NCBI RefSeq assembly: GCF_013141765.1
Contig: NZ_WHOD01000022.1
Span: 1 to 64,000, forward strand
Source: Paenibacillus foliorum
GTDB taxonomy: Bacteria > Bacillota > Bacilli > Paenibacillales > NBRC-103111
Length of the DNA: 64,000 nucleotides
Direction of reading: 5' to 3'
Shown here: piece after piece, positions 17,939 to 26,768 of the stretch
How positions within the stretch are numbered: the first letter of the stretch is position 1
Layout: the number at the start of each line of letters is the position of its first letter
Made by a program: the position numbers and the translations under genes
Notes under the pieces: model-generated
Told to the model about the DNA's origin: nothing
What the model saw: the letters and a program-made list of their open reading frames with translations, nothing else
Databases searched by the model: none

Positions 17939-18910
17939 CTACCATAGACTGGTTTGTCCCAATTTTTTGGCGGCGCGGTTGACAAGGATCAGAAGGATCA
18001 AATTGATAACCGATTTAAACAATCCAATAGCCGTGGAATACGAATAATTAATGGCTGTGGAAGCCAAGCCTACTTTGTACACATAGGTATCAATAACCTC
18101 GGATGCGCTCGTGTTGAGAGGATTTTGCATCAGCAATATTTTCTCAAAGCCAATATCAAGTACGTGACCGGTATTCATAATGAGCATGATAACAGCAACC
18201 GGCATAATCCCCGGCAAATCAACATGCCACATCCGCCGTACTTTGCTCGCTCCGTCCATTACTGCAGCTTCATGCAGCGAAGGATCGATAGCCGCTAACG
18301 CAGCCAAGTAGATGATGCAGGAGAATCCGACATTTTGCCAAATACCTGACCAGACAAAAATATGTGAAAACCAACCGGGTTCCCCCATAAAGTTAATAGG
18401 ACCGAAGCCTAATGATTGAACAATCATATTAATCAGACCGATTCGCGGGTCAAGAAATTGCAATACAATACCTATCATAACTACTACCGAAATAAAGTGC
18501 GGCGCGTAGGTGATCATCTGCACGGACTTTTGAAGAAAACGAGACTTCACATAGTTTAAGCAGAGTGCCAGCACGATCGGAAACGGGAAGCCCGCGATAA
18601 GACTATAAAAGCTGACGACTAACGTATTTTTCATAATTCGAACAAATTCGTAGGAGTTAAAAAAGCGGATAAAGTACTTGAAGCCTACCCATTCGCTGCC
18701 CCAAACGCCTTTGGTTGGCACATAATTTTTGAAAGCAATCAAAGCACCGTACATCGGAACATATTTGAAAACGATTAAATAAATAAGCGGCAGCAGGATG
18801 AGGAGGTACAACTGCCATCTTTCCGTTATATTCTTCCCAAATCGGGCGATGAGTCCGGTCTTTGCTGCTGTGGTGCCCAGTATTTTGGATTTTCCTGCGG
18901 ATACTTCCAA
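17939..18910 (-). CDS. Carbohydrate ABC permease (LplB type), locus 1
   Basis: A 323-residue protein with six predicted helices, the LplB-type motif KYVPMYGALIAFKNY after the first helix and an EAA loop reading SLHEAAVMDGASKVRRMWHVDLPG. Translation appears to start at TTG 18910, nine bases after AAGGAGG. The gene is first in the transport operon. A perfect stem-loop sits immediately before its ribosome binding site and a cre-like sequence a little farther upstream. Confidence 0.92.
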   Translation of the reverse strand: MEVSAGKSKILGTTAAKTGLIARFGKNITERWQLYLLILLPLIYLIVFKYVPMYGALIAFKNYVPTKGVWGSEWVGFKYFIRFFNSYEFVRIMKNTLVVSFYSLIAGFPFPIVLALCLNYVKSRFLQKSVQMITYAPHFISVVVMIGIVLQFLDPRIGLINMIVQSLGFGPINFMGEPGWFSHIFVWSGIWQNVGFSCIIYLAALAAIDPSLHEAAVMDGASKVRRMWHVDLPGIMPVAVIMLIMNTGHVLDIGFEKILLMQNPLNTSASEVIDTYVYKVGLASTAINYSYSTAIGLFKSVINLILLILVNRAAKKLGQTSLW

Positions 18911-18928
18911 TGGGTTGCTCCTCCTTAA

Positions 18929-18948
18929 AGTTTTGCTTTAGCAAAACT
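18929..18948 (-). promoter_or_regulatory. Stem-loop abutting the ribosome binding site of the lplB-like gene, locus 1
   Basis: A perfect 8-bp stem with a 4-base loop (AGTTTTGC-TAAA-GCAAAACT on the minus strand), followed at once by TTAAGGAGG. Its position could affect translation initiation or mRNA stability. A closely similar element precedes the binding-protein gene of locus 2 near 36456-36473. Confidence 0.7.
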
Positions 18949-18952
18949 GTCT

Positions 18953-18967
18953 TCGTAAACGTAAACA
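18953..18967. promoter_or_regulatory. cre-like site upstream of locus 1 transport genes
   Basis: TCGTAAACGTAAACA differs from the CcpA consensus WTGNAANCGNWWNCA at one position. It lies about 45 bases before the lplB-like start, where CcpA could repress by roadblock. Not tested. Confidence 0.5.
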
Positions 18968-19038
18968 ATACTATGAGTTGATGGCGGCATGCCTTCCGTT
19001 TGTTTAGAATATAGCTTTTATGCGATTTGTACATTGCG

Positions 19039-20856
19039 TTAAATTACTTCGGCATGACTTTTTTTGCTTTTTTTCGACGGCATTCTTATGGTGATGCAGC
19101 TTCCCTCTCCATTTTTACTATAAATGGACAGCCCATATTGTTCCCCGAACACCATTTGAATGCGGCTGTGGACGTTACCAAGACCTATACTGCCACCTGT
19201 CATAGGTTCATCTTCAGACGGCTTGATGCTGGTTTGACTTTCGTTCAATCGATGGCGAATTTGCTCCAGCTTACTCTCGTCTATGCCGCAGCCGTTATCT
19301 TCGACCGTTACGTAGAAATCACTGTCTTCTATCCACCCATCTATAACTATAGTGTGATGATCCTCTAATCCATTAGGAAAAGCATGCTTAAACGCATTCT
19401 CAACAAGCGGCTGAAGCGTCAATCGAACCATATCATGCAGCAGCAGCTCCGGCGGGATACGAACATCGATCTCGAACTTCCGCTGAATTCGGTAGCCCAT
19501 AATGTTCATGAAATTCAATACATGCTTAAGCTCGTTAGCTACCGTAATTTCCTCCAAATCGGTACGGATCGAGTAACGAAACATATAGGATAAAGAACGG
19601 ACAATATCTTTGATTTCGCTTGATTTCTGAACGACGGCATAGCAAATAATAATTTCAAGAGTGTTATATAAAAAATGCGGATTAATTTGCAGCTGTAACG
19701 ACTGGAACTCCGCAAGCTGCCGCTTCAATAAATTTTCTTGATTGCGAAGCTCGGTTTCGTATACCGTGTCTACCATTTCTTCCAAGCGGCCTACCATCGT
19801 GTTGTAGCTAATAATAAGCCGATCCATCTCATCCCTGCTGCCCGTCAACGGAACTTTAGTCCAAAGCCCTTTTTCCGTCTGCCTCATTCCATCCTCCAGC
19901 AAGCGAACAGGACGAATAATAGAACGCCCGAAGCGCACTGCAAGTAAAGAAGCTATTAATAAAGTGCCCAGCCCTACGTAGATCGTCGTTTGCCTCAAAT
20001 TGGAAATTGGTTTACGCTGCTCGCTCACCGACATGCTTGCTACAAGGGTCCAGCCTGAATAATCGGACCTTCTGCTGAAGAAAATTCTCTCCTCTTCATC
20101 GGGAAGCTCAAATACAAGGTTCTTATTTTGCTGTACAGTTTCAAATTGTCTCCCATCCAGCTGCTTGCCAATACGCTTTGGATCGGGATGATACAAAATT
20201 TTCCCCCTGTCATTAACAATAAAGAAATAACCCGATTCTCCAAGCTGAATGCCTTTCCATAAAGTTGTCAGCTCTCCGATACGCAATTCAAAGCCCATAA
20301 CGCCATTAAATGCTCTGGAGGTTTGACGGTCGGATATTCGGCGTGCCAACGTAAGATGCCCATCGAAGAAACCGGAATCCTGAATCGTTAATCCGCCATC
20401 CTCACGAGTGTCCTCCTTAAGCTGATCAACATACTCCTCAAACGACCTATAGTTAAAATTACCAATATGTGTATTAAAATCATATGCCATAAAGCCGTTA
20501 TAGCCAGCCAAATAGACCATCGTAATCTGCGGATTATTAATAAGCACGGGTTTGAATACTTGCTTATTAATGATATTAGAGGATGTGTAGAAGTCTGTAA
20601 CCGTATTCGCATTGGAATCAAGCGCATCCTTGACTAAAGGAGACGTTAGAATCGAGACCGTTGCTCGTTCATAGTTTTTTAAATATAAATCGGTTTGATG
20701 TACCACGTTATCTACGATTTGCGTAAGCAGGTTCTGGTATTGATTTTCCAGCTCGTTGCTCGATCTCCAATAGCCCGTTACTCCGATTGTAGCAACGGTA
20801 AGAACAATAATGGTGACAAAGTATAAGTACACGCGGGTAGCCAGGCTGTTTTTCAT
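19039..20856 (-). CDS. YesM-type sensor histidine kinase, locus 1
   Basis: A 605-residue membrane kinase. It has a first helix at about 9-30, an extracellular Cache region (30-285), a second helix near 290-310, a HAMP linker, the His_kinase region with the phospho-histidine in LQINPHFLYNTLE, and a C-terminal ATPase domain (PLVENAFKHAF, VEDNGCGI, GSIGLGNVHSRI). It probably senses extracellular sugars or the loaded binding protein and phosphorylates the AraC-type regulator encoded just upstream, whose stop overlaps its start as TAATG. The transport genes follow 128 bases downstream on the same strand. Confidence 0.93.
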   Translation of the reverse strand: MKNSLATRVYLYFVTIIVLTVATIGVTGYWRSSNELENQYQNLLTQIVDNVVHQTDLYLKNYERATVSILTSPLVKDALDSNANTVTDFYTSSNIINKQVFKPVLINNPQITMVYLAGYNGFMAYDFNTHIGNFNYRSFEEYVDQLKEDTREDGGLTIQDSGFFDGHLTLARRISDRQTSRAFNGVMGFELRIGELTTLWKGIQLGESGYFFIVNDRGKILYHPDPKRIGKQLDGRQFETVQQNKNLVFELPDEEERIFFSRRSDYSGWTLVASMSVSEQRKPISNLRQTTIYVGLGTLLIASLLAVRFGRSIIRPVRLLEDGMRQTEKGLWTKVPLTGSRDEMDRLIISYNTMVGRLEEMVDTVYETELRNQENLLKRQLAEFQSLQLQINPHFLYNTLEIIICYAVVQKSSEIKDIVRSLSYMFRYSIRTDLEEITVANELKHVLNFMNIMGYRIQRKFEIDVRIPPELLLHDMVRLTLQPLVENAFKHAFPNGLEDHHTIVIDGWIEDSDFYVTVEDNGCGIDESKLEQIRHRLNESQTSIKPSEDEPMTGGSIGLGNVHSRIQMVFGEQYGLSIYSKNGEGSCITIRMPSKKSKKSHAEVI

Positions 20857-21881
20857 TATTTTATCCCCAGGAATGTTCTATATTCGGTGGGCGAATATCC
20901 CGTTATTTTCTTAAAGGTACGCGAGAAATGAGGGTAGCTGTCATACCCAACCTCCGTCATAATATCGATAATCTTGCTATGCGGGACGGCCAACAGCTTC
21001 TTAGCCAGCTCCACCCGCTTACGGAGGCGGTATTGAACGAAGGTTTCGTTAGTCATTTTTTTGAAATAATGGCTGAAGTAGGTTGGCGTCAAGCCCATCT
21101 GCTCAGCAACAGCCTCAAGCGTCAAATCCTCGCTCAAATGCTCCTCAATATAAGCCAAGGACGCCTCCAGCACATTAATTTGGTTGCCGCCACGGTAAGC
21201 AGACAGCTGTTGGCTCCATTCTTTGATTTGCTTGTCCAGCATGTAGAAAGGAGCTGCCCCGTTCTTATGCGGCTCTTCCCTAATCAGCTCTAGTTGAAAT
21301 TGATAGGCGCCACGCATGTTAAGCTTTTTGCTAAGCATCATTAAACCATCCTTCACAATTTGCTGCTGAAAACCAAGGTCTGACTCATCCTTGAACAGCT
21401 CTGTGAGAATCTGCTGAAGCAGTGCATCCAGCCGGTTGTTATCCGCAGTCCAAATGCTTTCTTCCATGCTCTCAAGCCAATGCTCAAACCAGGATAAGGA
21501 AAAGGTGCTTGTTCTACCTTCGCTAAGTACCTTATCCAGAGCCGGATACAGCTCCAATTCGGTTACCGGTTTTAACAAATACTCTCTTACTCCATAGGAA
21601 ATGCACTTTTGCGCATAATTAAATTGGTTGTAGCCTGAAAGGATGATCATTTTGGATGGAAGCTTGCGCTCATAAATGTTTCGGCATAATTCCAATCCGT
21701 CCATACGGGGCATGCTTATATCCGTTAGAACGATTTCCGGTGGATTCGAAATGATGCTTTCTAAAGCCTTAATACTGTCTGTAAAGGTTTGAATGGAACC
21801 AAACTGATTATATTCCTTCACCATCTGGCTCAATCCAACACAAATCATGGGTTCATCATCGATGATGTAAATACTTTTCAA
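20856..21881 (-). CDS. YesN-type response regulator with AraC DNA-binding domain, locus 1
   Basis: A 341-residue regulator. Residues 1-120 are a receiver (IIDDEP, D in EIVLTDISMPRMDGLE, K in YLLKPV), about 120-235 a helical linker, and 240-341 two AraC-type helix-turn-helix motifs (LTLEAVAEQMGLTPTYFSHYFKK and KIIDIMTEVGYDSYPHFSRTFKKITGYSPTEYR). It starts at TTG 21881, eight bases after GGGGAGG. The regulator gene precedes the kinase gene, and the pair probably activates the adjacent locus 1 transport and hydrolase genes. Confidence 0.93.
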   Translation of the reverse strand: MKSIYIIDDEPMICVGLSQMVKEYNQFGSIQTFTDSIKALESIISNPPEIVLTDISMPRMDGLELCRNIYERKLPSKMIILSGYNQFNYAQKCISYGVREYLLKPVTELELYPALDKVLSEGRTSTFSLSWFEHWLESMEESIWTADNNRLDALLQQILTELFKDESDLGFQQQIVKDGLMMLSKKLNMRGAYQFQLELIREEPHKNGAAPFYMLDKQIKEWSQQLSAYRGGNQINVLEASLAYIEEHLSEDLTLEAVAEQMGLTPTYFSHYFKKMTNETFVQYRLRKRVELAKKLLAVPHSKIIDIMTEVGYDSYPHFSRTFKKITGYSPTEYRTFLGIK

Positions 21882-22128
21882 AGCACAGACCTCCCCTAAA
21901 TAACTTTATCTACTGTACAACAAAATGGTGAGTAAGGTGTAAACATATTTTATCGTGACCCTGTAGCAGCCATGCATGTTAAAATGCTTGTACTGAATTT
22001 TTATTGCAGCTTCACGAACCTAATGGACTCGTACTCCATCTAATTCATAGAACGAAAGGTAAACAAATACTTAAGTAGCAAGTTTTCCAACGACAGCCTT
22101 TCTACGAAAAACTCTCAGGAGGTTACAT

Positions 22129-22668
22129 GTGAAGGAATTGGAATATGATATCAAGCTCGCACGAAAAGGAGACAAGGAAGCATTTATTCGACTCATCCAT
22201 GCCATGGAATTAAATCTTTACCGAGTGGCGCGGTCCATTGTAAAAAGAGAGGAGGATTGTTCAGACGCTATCCAGGAAACGATATTAAAGGCTTATCACG
22301 CTATTCATACTTTACGTGAACCGTCCTTTTTCAAGACGTGGCTATTTCGCATCCTCATCAACGAATGCAACCAAATATTACGGAAGGAGAACCGGCTCTT
22401 ACCCTCGTCTGAGGCTGTTCTGAGCGAGGCTTCTACCCAGGATACCTATGAAAATATCGATTTAAAAGAAGCGGTCAATCGGTTAGAGGAAACCCTTAAG
22501 CTAGTGGTCACGCTGCATTATTTCGAGGATATACCGCTCAAGCAAATCTCCCAGCTGCTGGAGACGCCGGAAGGGACGATCAAGTCCAGACTCCACCGCG
22601 CCAGAACCATCTTGGCCGAATATTTGCAAGGACCTGATGAAAGGAGAATTAGTTATGAATCCTGTTAA
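22129..22668 (+). CDS. ECF-type RNA polymerase sigma factor
   Basis: A 179-residue sigma-70 family protein with region 2 (FIRLIHAMELNLYRVARSIVKREEDCSDAIQETILKAY) and region 4 (LKLVVTLHYFEDIPLKQISQLLETPEGTIKSRLHRAR), as in Bacillus SigV/SigX/SigW relatives. It starts at GTG 22129 six bases after AGGAGG. Its end overlaps the anti-sigma gene by 14 bases, indicating translational coupling. It probably directs its own operon and envelope stress genes. No promoter could be fixed with confidence in the 247-base divergent region upstream. Confidence 0.93.
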   Translation: MKELEYDIKLARKGDKEAFIRLIHAMELNLYRVARSIVKREEDCSDAIQETILKAYHAIHTLREPSFFKTWLFRILINECNQILRKENRLLPSSEAVLSEASTQDTYENIDLKEAVNRLEETLKLVVTLHYFEDIPLKQISQLLETPEGTIKSRLHRARTILAEYLQGPDERRISYESC

Positions 22669-23989
22669 TTTGGAGGCGGAGCTGCAAAAAATAATGGATG
22701 GACACCCAATGGAGCTCCCCGAAGCGGTTCGAAAGCGGATTGATCTAACGCTATCCACTTTGCCGGATAAAGGCCAAGGCAGCAAACGGCTGCGCCATGT
22801 GCTGTCCGTTGGATCAGCAGCCGCAGTAGTGATGGTCGGGATCGTCATTAGTTCGGCCTTCCTGTCACCTGAGATGGCAGCGGCCCTCAGGCAAGTTCCC
22901 GGCATTGAATCGGTTTTCAGAATGGCCGGTGATTTCGGATTGAAAATCGCTGATGAAAAAGGTCTGGTCACAGAAGTAAACCAAACCGTTACGGATCAAG
23001 GAATCACAATTAAAGTATCTGAAGTGATGTATGACGATTCCCGACTTACCATCGGTTATGTGCAGGAATCGCCCGATGGCATACAAGAGCTGAACAATGT
23101 AGCATTTGAAATCAACGGGAAGCCGTTTCATTATCCTAGCAGCGGATCAGGCAATCGTATCGATGAACACACCTATGCAGGAGTTATTAACGTTTCTCCT
23201 GAGGATGAGCTGCCCGGCAATTTTGACCTTACCATGACCGTATTCCGAATAGGCAATACAGAAGGAAAATGGGCATTTCAATTTCCGGTTAAAAAAATGA
23301 CAAGCCATAACAAAGCCATCATGCCGATGATTACGAAAACGCACGGAGATATTACCCTGACCGTCAAAAAAATTATTTTTACACCCAGTTCTACCGAGCT
23401 GGATGTTAGGATCAAGCAGCCTGCTAAATCGGAGAAATTCATTAATTACGATATGATCGACGATAAAGGAATCGTTCTGGAACGCTTTGGCGGCAGCGGC
23501 GGAGGCCATACGGAAGGCGACTATACCGTTATGGATTTTAAGCAGAGATTCGGTCCGGCAGCCGGCATTCCCAGATACGTTACCGTTCGTCCGGTCGATG
23601 ATCAGCAGGCTTCCTCTCCGCTTAAGGAAAACCGCGTCCTTCTAGACCGATCACCGGATGAGGAGCATCCGATTGTGCTGCCCCAGGGTGGTATCGGACA
23701 TTTGCTGGTTACTAAGATCGAATTACTAAACAATAAAACATTCGTTCATTACAGAGCTGAGGGCGTTCAACCTCATCTTCAAGGAACTCAATTATGGATT
23801 GAGGATGAAGCCGGTAAAAAACATCTTCTGCTCGATAAACATACCGAGGTCATTGATCCGATTCAATATAGGTTTGTCCGCGAATTCCCTGCGTTTCGCC
23901 CGGAACAAAAGCTGACTTTAGTGACCAGGGAGCTGCCTCTCCCCGATTATACAAAAGAGCTTGAAATGACAATTCCAGTCAATCCATAA
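22655..23989 (+). CDS. DUF4179-type membrane anti-sigma factor
   Basis: A 444-residue protein with a cytoplasmic N-terminus (about 1-45), one membrane helix near 49-72 (VLSVGSAAAVVMVGIVISSAFL), the DUF4179 region right after it (ALRQVPGIESVFRMAGDFGLKIADEKGLV) and an extracellular beta-rich domain (DUF5643-like). It should hold the ECF sigma factor at the membrane until an envelope signal triggers its release. ATG 22655 is chosen because AAGGAG lies eight bases upstream. The extracellular part has no recognised protease or ligand motif. Confidence 0.88.
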   Translation: MNPVNLEAELQKIMDGHPMELPEAVRKRIDLTLSTLPDKGQGSKRLRHVLSVGSAAAVVMVGIVISSAFLSPEMAAALRQVPGIESVFRMAGDFGLKIADEKGLVTEVNQTVTDQGITIKVSEVMYDDSRLTIGYVQESPDGIQELNNVAFEINGKPFHYPSSGSGNRIDEHTYAGVINVSPEDELPGNFDLTMTVFRIGNTEGKWAFQFPVKKMTSHNKAIMPMITKTHGDITLTVKKIIFTPSSTELDVRIKQPAKSEKFINYDMIDDKGIVLERFGGSGGGHTEGDYTVMDFKQRFGPAAGIPRYVTVRPVDDQQASSPLKENRVLLDRSPDEEHPIVLPQGGIGHLLVTKIELLNNKTFVHYRAEGVQPHLQGTQLWIEDEAGKKHLLLDKHTEVIDPIQYRFVREFPAFRPEQKLTLVTRELPLPDYTKELEMTIPVNP

Positions 23990-23994
23990 TCATT

Positions 23995-24060
23995 AAAAGC
24001 CATCCCGCTAGAGGAGTGTTAGATGAACATACACTCTTATAACGGAATGGCTTTTTCTTT
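23995..24060. terminator. Bidirectional terminator between anti-sigma gene and purA
   Basis: AAAAGCCAT...ATGGCTTTTT with further pairing inside (AGAGGAGTGT/ACACTCT). T tracts are present on both strands, suiting the two convergent genes. Confidence 0.85.
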
Positions 24061-24084
24061 TATTTTACAGGCTATACGCAGAGC

Positions 24085-25362
24085 TTAGCGCTCAATCATC
24101 TGCTCACGTTTCGGACCAATAGATACCCAGCGTACAGGCTTCCCTAACCATTTCTCAATATGCAGCACATAGTTCTGGGCATTCACGGGTAAATCGCTGA
24201 ATTTCCTTACATTGGAAATGTCCATTTTCCAGCCAGGCAGGTTTTCCAAGACTGGTTCCGAATTATAGAGCTCGGCAGTAACAGGAAACCGCTCTGTGAT
24301 CTCTCCGGCAATACGGTAGGCTGTACATACCGGGATTTCATCCAAGTAGCCAAGTACATCCAGATTGGTCAAAGCAATTTCCGTAGTTCCTTGAAGCATG
24401 CAGCCGTACCTTGACGCTACCGCATCAAACCATCCCATCCGCCGAGGCCGACCGGTTGTTGCTCCAAATTCTCCTGCATCGCCGCCGCGTGTACGAAGCT
24501 CATCGGCTTGATTACCGCTAATTTCACTTACAAACGGACCTTCCCCCACACAGCTTGAATAGGCCTTAACAACCGTTACGACCTGCTTGATTGAATGAGG
24601 TGGAACGCCTGCGCCGACAGAAGCAAATCCGGCTAATGTTGACGATGAGGTGGAGTAAGGATAGATGCCATGATCCGGATCCCGAAGCGCACCTAACTGA
24701 CCTTCAACTAATATTTGCTCACCTTGTTCCAATGCACGGTGCAAAAGGGTGGTCGTGTCACACACATACGGCTTCAAACGCTCGGCATGCTTCAACAGAC
24801 CCGCGATGATTTCTTCTGCATCAATAGGCGGCTTCTTATATAAATGCTCCAGCAACACATTTTTTGACTCCAGTGAGGCCTCGATCTGTGCTCTAAGTCT
24901 CTCTTCGTTATACAAATCAGCCACCTGAATACCACGCTTTACATACTTATCCGCATAAAAAGGCGCTATTCCCTGTTTCGTAGAACCAAACTTCCGATCC
25001 CCCAACCGCTCCTCCTCCAAGGAGTCAAACGCTATATGATACGGAAGCACAATCTGCGCCCGGTCAGAAACGCGAAGATTAGGCTCCGGCACACCTCTTG
25101 CCAGCAGATGATCGATTTCCCCTAACAGATTATCTATATTCAAAGCAACACCAGGACCAATGACATTAACCGTTTGCGGATAAAAAACACCCGATGGAAG
25201 CAAATGCAAAGCGAATTTACCGAAGTGGTTAATAATCGTGTGCCCCGCATTGCTGCCTCCTTGATACCTGACGACATAACGCGCTTTAGCCGCAAGCACA
25301 TCCGTTACTTTACCTTTCCCTTCATCGCCCCAGTTCGCCCCCACTATGGCTGTAACTGTCAT
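24085..25362 (-). CDS. purA: Adenylosuccinate synthetase, divergent copy
   Basis: A 425-residue enzyme of full length for the family. The P-loop-like GDEGKGK motif has the catalytic D13, and GHT gives H41; EFGATTGRPRRMGWFD and SIGPKREQMI are also recognisable. It joins IMP and aspartate using GTP to make adenylosuccinate. Several normally strict segments differ from the usual Firmicute sequence: EGQLG replaces EGAQG, and AYSSCVGEGPF replaces the usual AYTTRVGxGPF, so the arginine there is a cysteine. It is divergent from a LysR regulator, an arrangement unlike the usual housekeeping purA. It may be a second, specialised copy; that is an inference, because the rest of the genome is not visible. 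Confidence 0.9.
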   Translation of the reverse strand: MTVTAIVGANWGDEGKGKVTDVLAAKARYVVRYQGGSNAGHTIINHFGKFALHLLPSGVFYPQTVNVIGPGVALNIDNLLGEIDHLLARGVPEPNLRVSDRAQIVLPYHIAFDSLEEERLGDRKFGSTKQGIAPFYADKYVKRGIQVADLYNEERLRAQIEASLESKNVLLEHLYKKPPIDAEEIIAGLLKHAERLKPYVCDTTTLLHRALEQGEQILVEGQLGALRDPDHGIYPYSTSSSTLAGFASVGAGVPPHSIKQVVTVVKAYSSCVGEGPFVSEISGNQADELRTRGGDAGEFGATTGRPRRMGWFDAVASRYGCMLQGTTEIALTNLDVLGYLDEIPVCTAYRIAGEITERFPVTAELYNSEPVLENLPGWKMDISNVRKFSDLPVNAQNYVLHIEKWLGKPVRWVSIGPKREQMIER

Positions 25363-25381
25363 ATCTTATCCCTCTTTTCGT

Positions 25382-25410
25382 TTGTAATGGCTTACAGGGA
25401 TAAGTATAAT
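25382..25410 (+). promoter_or_regulatory. Probable promoter of the LysR-family gene
   Basis: TTGTAA, a 17-base spacer, then a perfect TATAAT, about 75 bases before the ATG at 25487. The 30-bp inverted repeat begins 10 bases after the -10 element, where bound LysR protein could block its own transcription. Confidence 0.6.
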
Positions 25411-25420
25411 AGAAATAATC

Positions 25421-25450
25421 ATATAAAAATAATGAATATTATTTATATAT
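25421..25450. promoter_or_regulatory. 30-bp inverted repeat between purA and lysR, candidate operator
   Basis: Two 13-bp arms (ATATAAAAATAAT and ATTATTTATATAT) match at 12 of 13 positions around the 4-base centre GAAT. LysR-type proteins bind such AT-rich dyads between divergent genes. It lies upstream of purA and just downstream of the lysR promoter. Confidence 0.7.
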
Positions 25451-25486
25451 GATATAAACACAGCTAATATTATAAAGGGGCAGCCT

Positions 25487-26392
25487 ATGATTCATAATAT
25501 GGAATGGTATCGCGTTTTTTATTTCACAGCAAAAGCAGGGAGCTTATCCAGGGCAGCCGAAGAGCTATTCATCACACAGCCTGCTGTAACGCATTCCATT
25601 AAACAACTGGAAGCCAAACTGGGTGGGCAGCTATTCATTCGTACTTCCAAAGGAGTCACCTTGACTACCGAAGGCGAGGTGCTGTTCAAATATATTGAGC
25701 AAGCTTATCATTTTATTAGTAATGGGGAACGGAAAATTGCCGAAATGCATCAGCTGATCGAGGGAGAAATCAAAATCGGAGCTGGCGATACGCTGTGCAG
25801 GCACTATCTTTTGCCTCATCTTCAAAAATTTCATGAAGCATACCCAAGCATCAAAATTCAAGTAACGAACCGGACAACGGCTGAAACGGTTGCCCTTCTA
25901 AAAGAAGGAAAAATCGATCTGGGGATCATTAATTTGCCATTGGTCCAAGCCGATAATAAAGTTCAGGTTCAAGAAAGCATACAGATTGAGGATTGCTTCG
26001 TTGCCGGATTAAAGCATAAACATTTGTCGGAATCCCCCATTTCGTTAGAAACCTTACTCCAGCAACCCATCATCCTGCTAGAAAAAGGCAGCAGTATCCG
26101 CACTTACATCGACACCTTCGCTGAATCTCAGGGCTTCACGATCAAGCCGGAGATTGAGCTTGGCAGCATTGATCTGCTGGTCGACTTTGCTCGCAGCGGA
26201 TTTGGAATAGCCTATGTCATCAAAGACTTTGTCTCGAATGAGCTCGCTGAAGGCAGCCTGTTCGAAATTCAACTGAAAACCCCGGTTCCACCAAGAAAAG
26301 TAGGTATTGTTACTCTAAAAGGCACCCCTCTATCTGTCGCCGCCAAACATATTTTGGAAAGAATGATACAGCAAGAACCTCCACATAACTGA
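25487..26392 (+). CDS. LysR-family transcriptional regulator
   Basis: A 301-residue regulator with an N-terminal winged helix-turn-helix (FYFTAKAGSLSRAAEELFITQPAVTHSIKQLEAKLGGQLFIR) and a C-terminal periplasmic-binding-like effector domain (about 90-295). It starts at ATG 25487 after AAAGGGG. It is divergent from the purA-like gene and probably controls it through the inverted repeat between them. The effector may be a purine-pathway metabolite, but nothing in the sequence names it. Confidence 0.93.
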   Translation: MIHNMEWYRVFYFTAKAGSLSRAAEELFITQPAVTHSIKQLEAKLGGQLFIRTSKGVTLTTEGEVLFKYIEQAYHFISNGERKIAEMHQLIEGEIKIGAGDTLCRHYLLPHLQKFHEAYPSIKIQVTNRTTAETVALLKEGKIDLGIINLPLVQADNKVQVQESIQIEDCFVAGLKHKHLSESPISLETLLQQPIILLEKGSSIRTYIDTFAESQGFTIKPEIELGSIDLLVDFARSGFGIAYVIKDFVSNELAEGSLFEIQLKTPVPPRKVGIVTLKGTPLSVAAKHILERMIQQEPPHN

Positions 26393-26405
26393 GGAGGTTC
26401 TTGCT
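26370..26405 (+). terminator. Hairpin terminator after the LysR gene
   Basis: A perfect 13-bp stem (AGCAAGAACCTCC/GGAGGTTCTTGCT) that includes the last codons of the gene. Only a weak T tract follows (GTTCTATAT). Confidence 0.7.
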
Positions 26406-26506
26406 GTTCTATATCACTTGCTCAAACTGTTGCAGTTGCTGCTCGGCTATGCCAATCCAGTTACGAGGCTCCTTGCTGTCTTAGGCATAACAAAAACCTG
26501 CTTAAA

Positions 26507-26656
26507 TCATCTTGTTTCCCGGTGCAGCGTATGCCGTTTCAGGCGAGGGCAATATTTGTACAGCTCCATTCGTCCCGTTTGATTCCTCTTATTTTTCGTT
26601 GTTGTGTAATTACGATCTCCGGTTTCTGTGCAAGCTAATGTAACAATAACTCTCAT
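26507..26656 (-). CDS. rpmG: 50S ribosomal protein L33, zinc-independent (C-minus) form
   Basis: A 49-residue L33: it opens [19 protein letters not shown] and ends [11 protein letters not shown], matching the family over its full length. Zinc-binding L33 has two CxxC pairs. Here each pair keeps only its first cysteine (C9 in ACTET and C36 in YCPRL), so zinc cannot be held in the usual way. ATG 26656 follows AAGGAGGTG. In Bacillus the C-minus paralogue is made under zinc starvation to replace the zinc form. The promoter and Zur-like operator directly upstream fit that role. Confidence 0.93.
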   Translation of the reverse strand: MRVIVTLACTETGDRNYTTTKNKRNQTGRMELYKYCPRLKRHTLHRETR

Positions 26657-26674
26657 GCTTTTCACCTCCTTGTT

Positions 26675-26693
26675 ATAAGTAAATTTTACGATT
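26675..26693. promoter_or_regulatory. Zur-like operator of rpmG
   Basis: ATAAGTAAA-T-TTTACGATT on the plus strand. One half (TTTACGATT) matches the Zur half-site ATTACGATT at 8 of 9 positions; the other half is weaker at 5 of 9. The core GTAAA-T-TTTAC is a perfect dyad. It begins 7 bases after the -10 element, over the expected transcription start. Confidence 0.6.
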
Positions 26694-26700
26694 TATTAGC

Positions 26701-26729
26701 ATCTTACAGGCTTCCATCCTTTTTGTCAA
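26701..26729 (-). promoter_or_regulatory. rpmG promoter
   Basis: On the minus strand: TTGACA (26729-26724), a 17-base spacer, TAAGAT (26706-26701). It has the same plan as the promoter of the CobW-type gene at 33542-33514. Confidence 0.75.
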
Positions 26730-26768
26730 CGTCCTGCTGTTCTCAAAAAGTCTCGAAGCCTTCGTTTT

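Noticed and set aside
24085-25362. PurZ-type aminoadenylosuccinate synthetase (phage modified-base pathway)
   Set aside because: The GDEGKGK motif keeps the catalytic aspartate at residue 13, the length fits PurA, and no phage genes are nearby.
26410-26480. A 20-codon minus-strand stretch (SKEPRNWIGIAEQQLQQFEQ) that resembles the end of a fumarase/adenylosuccinate lyase-type protein
   Set aside because: It is preceded by a stop in frame and has no start or ribosome binding site; too short to call a gene remnant, although its position near purA is curious.
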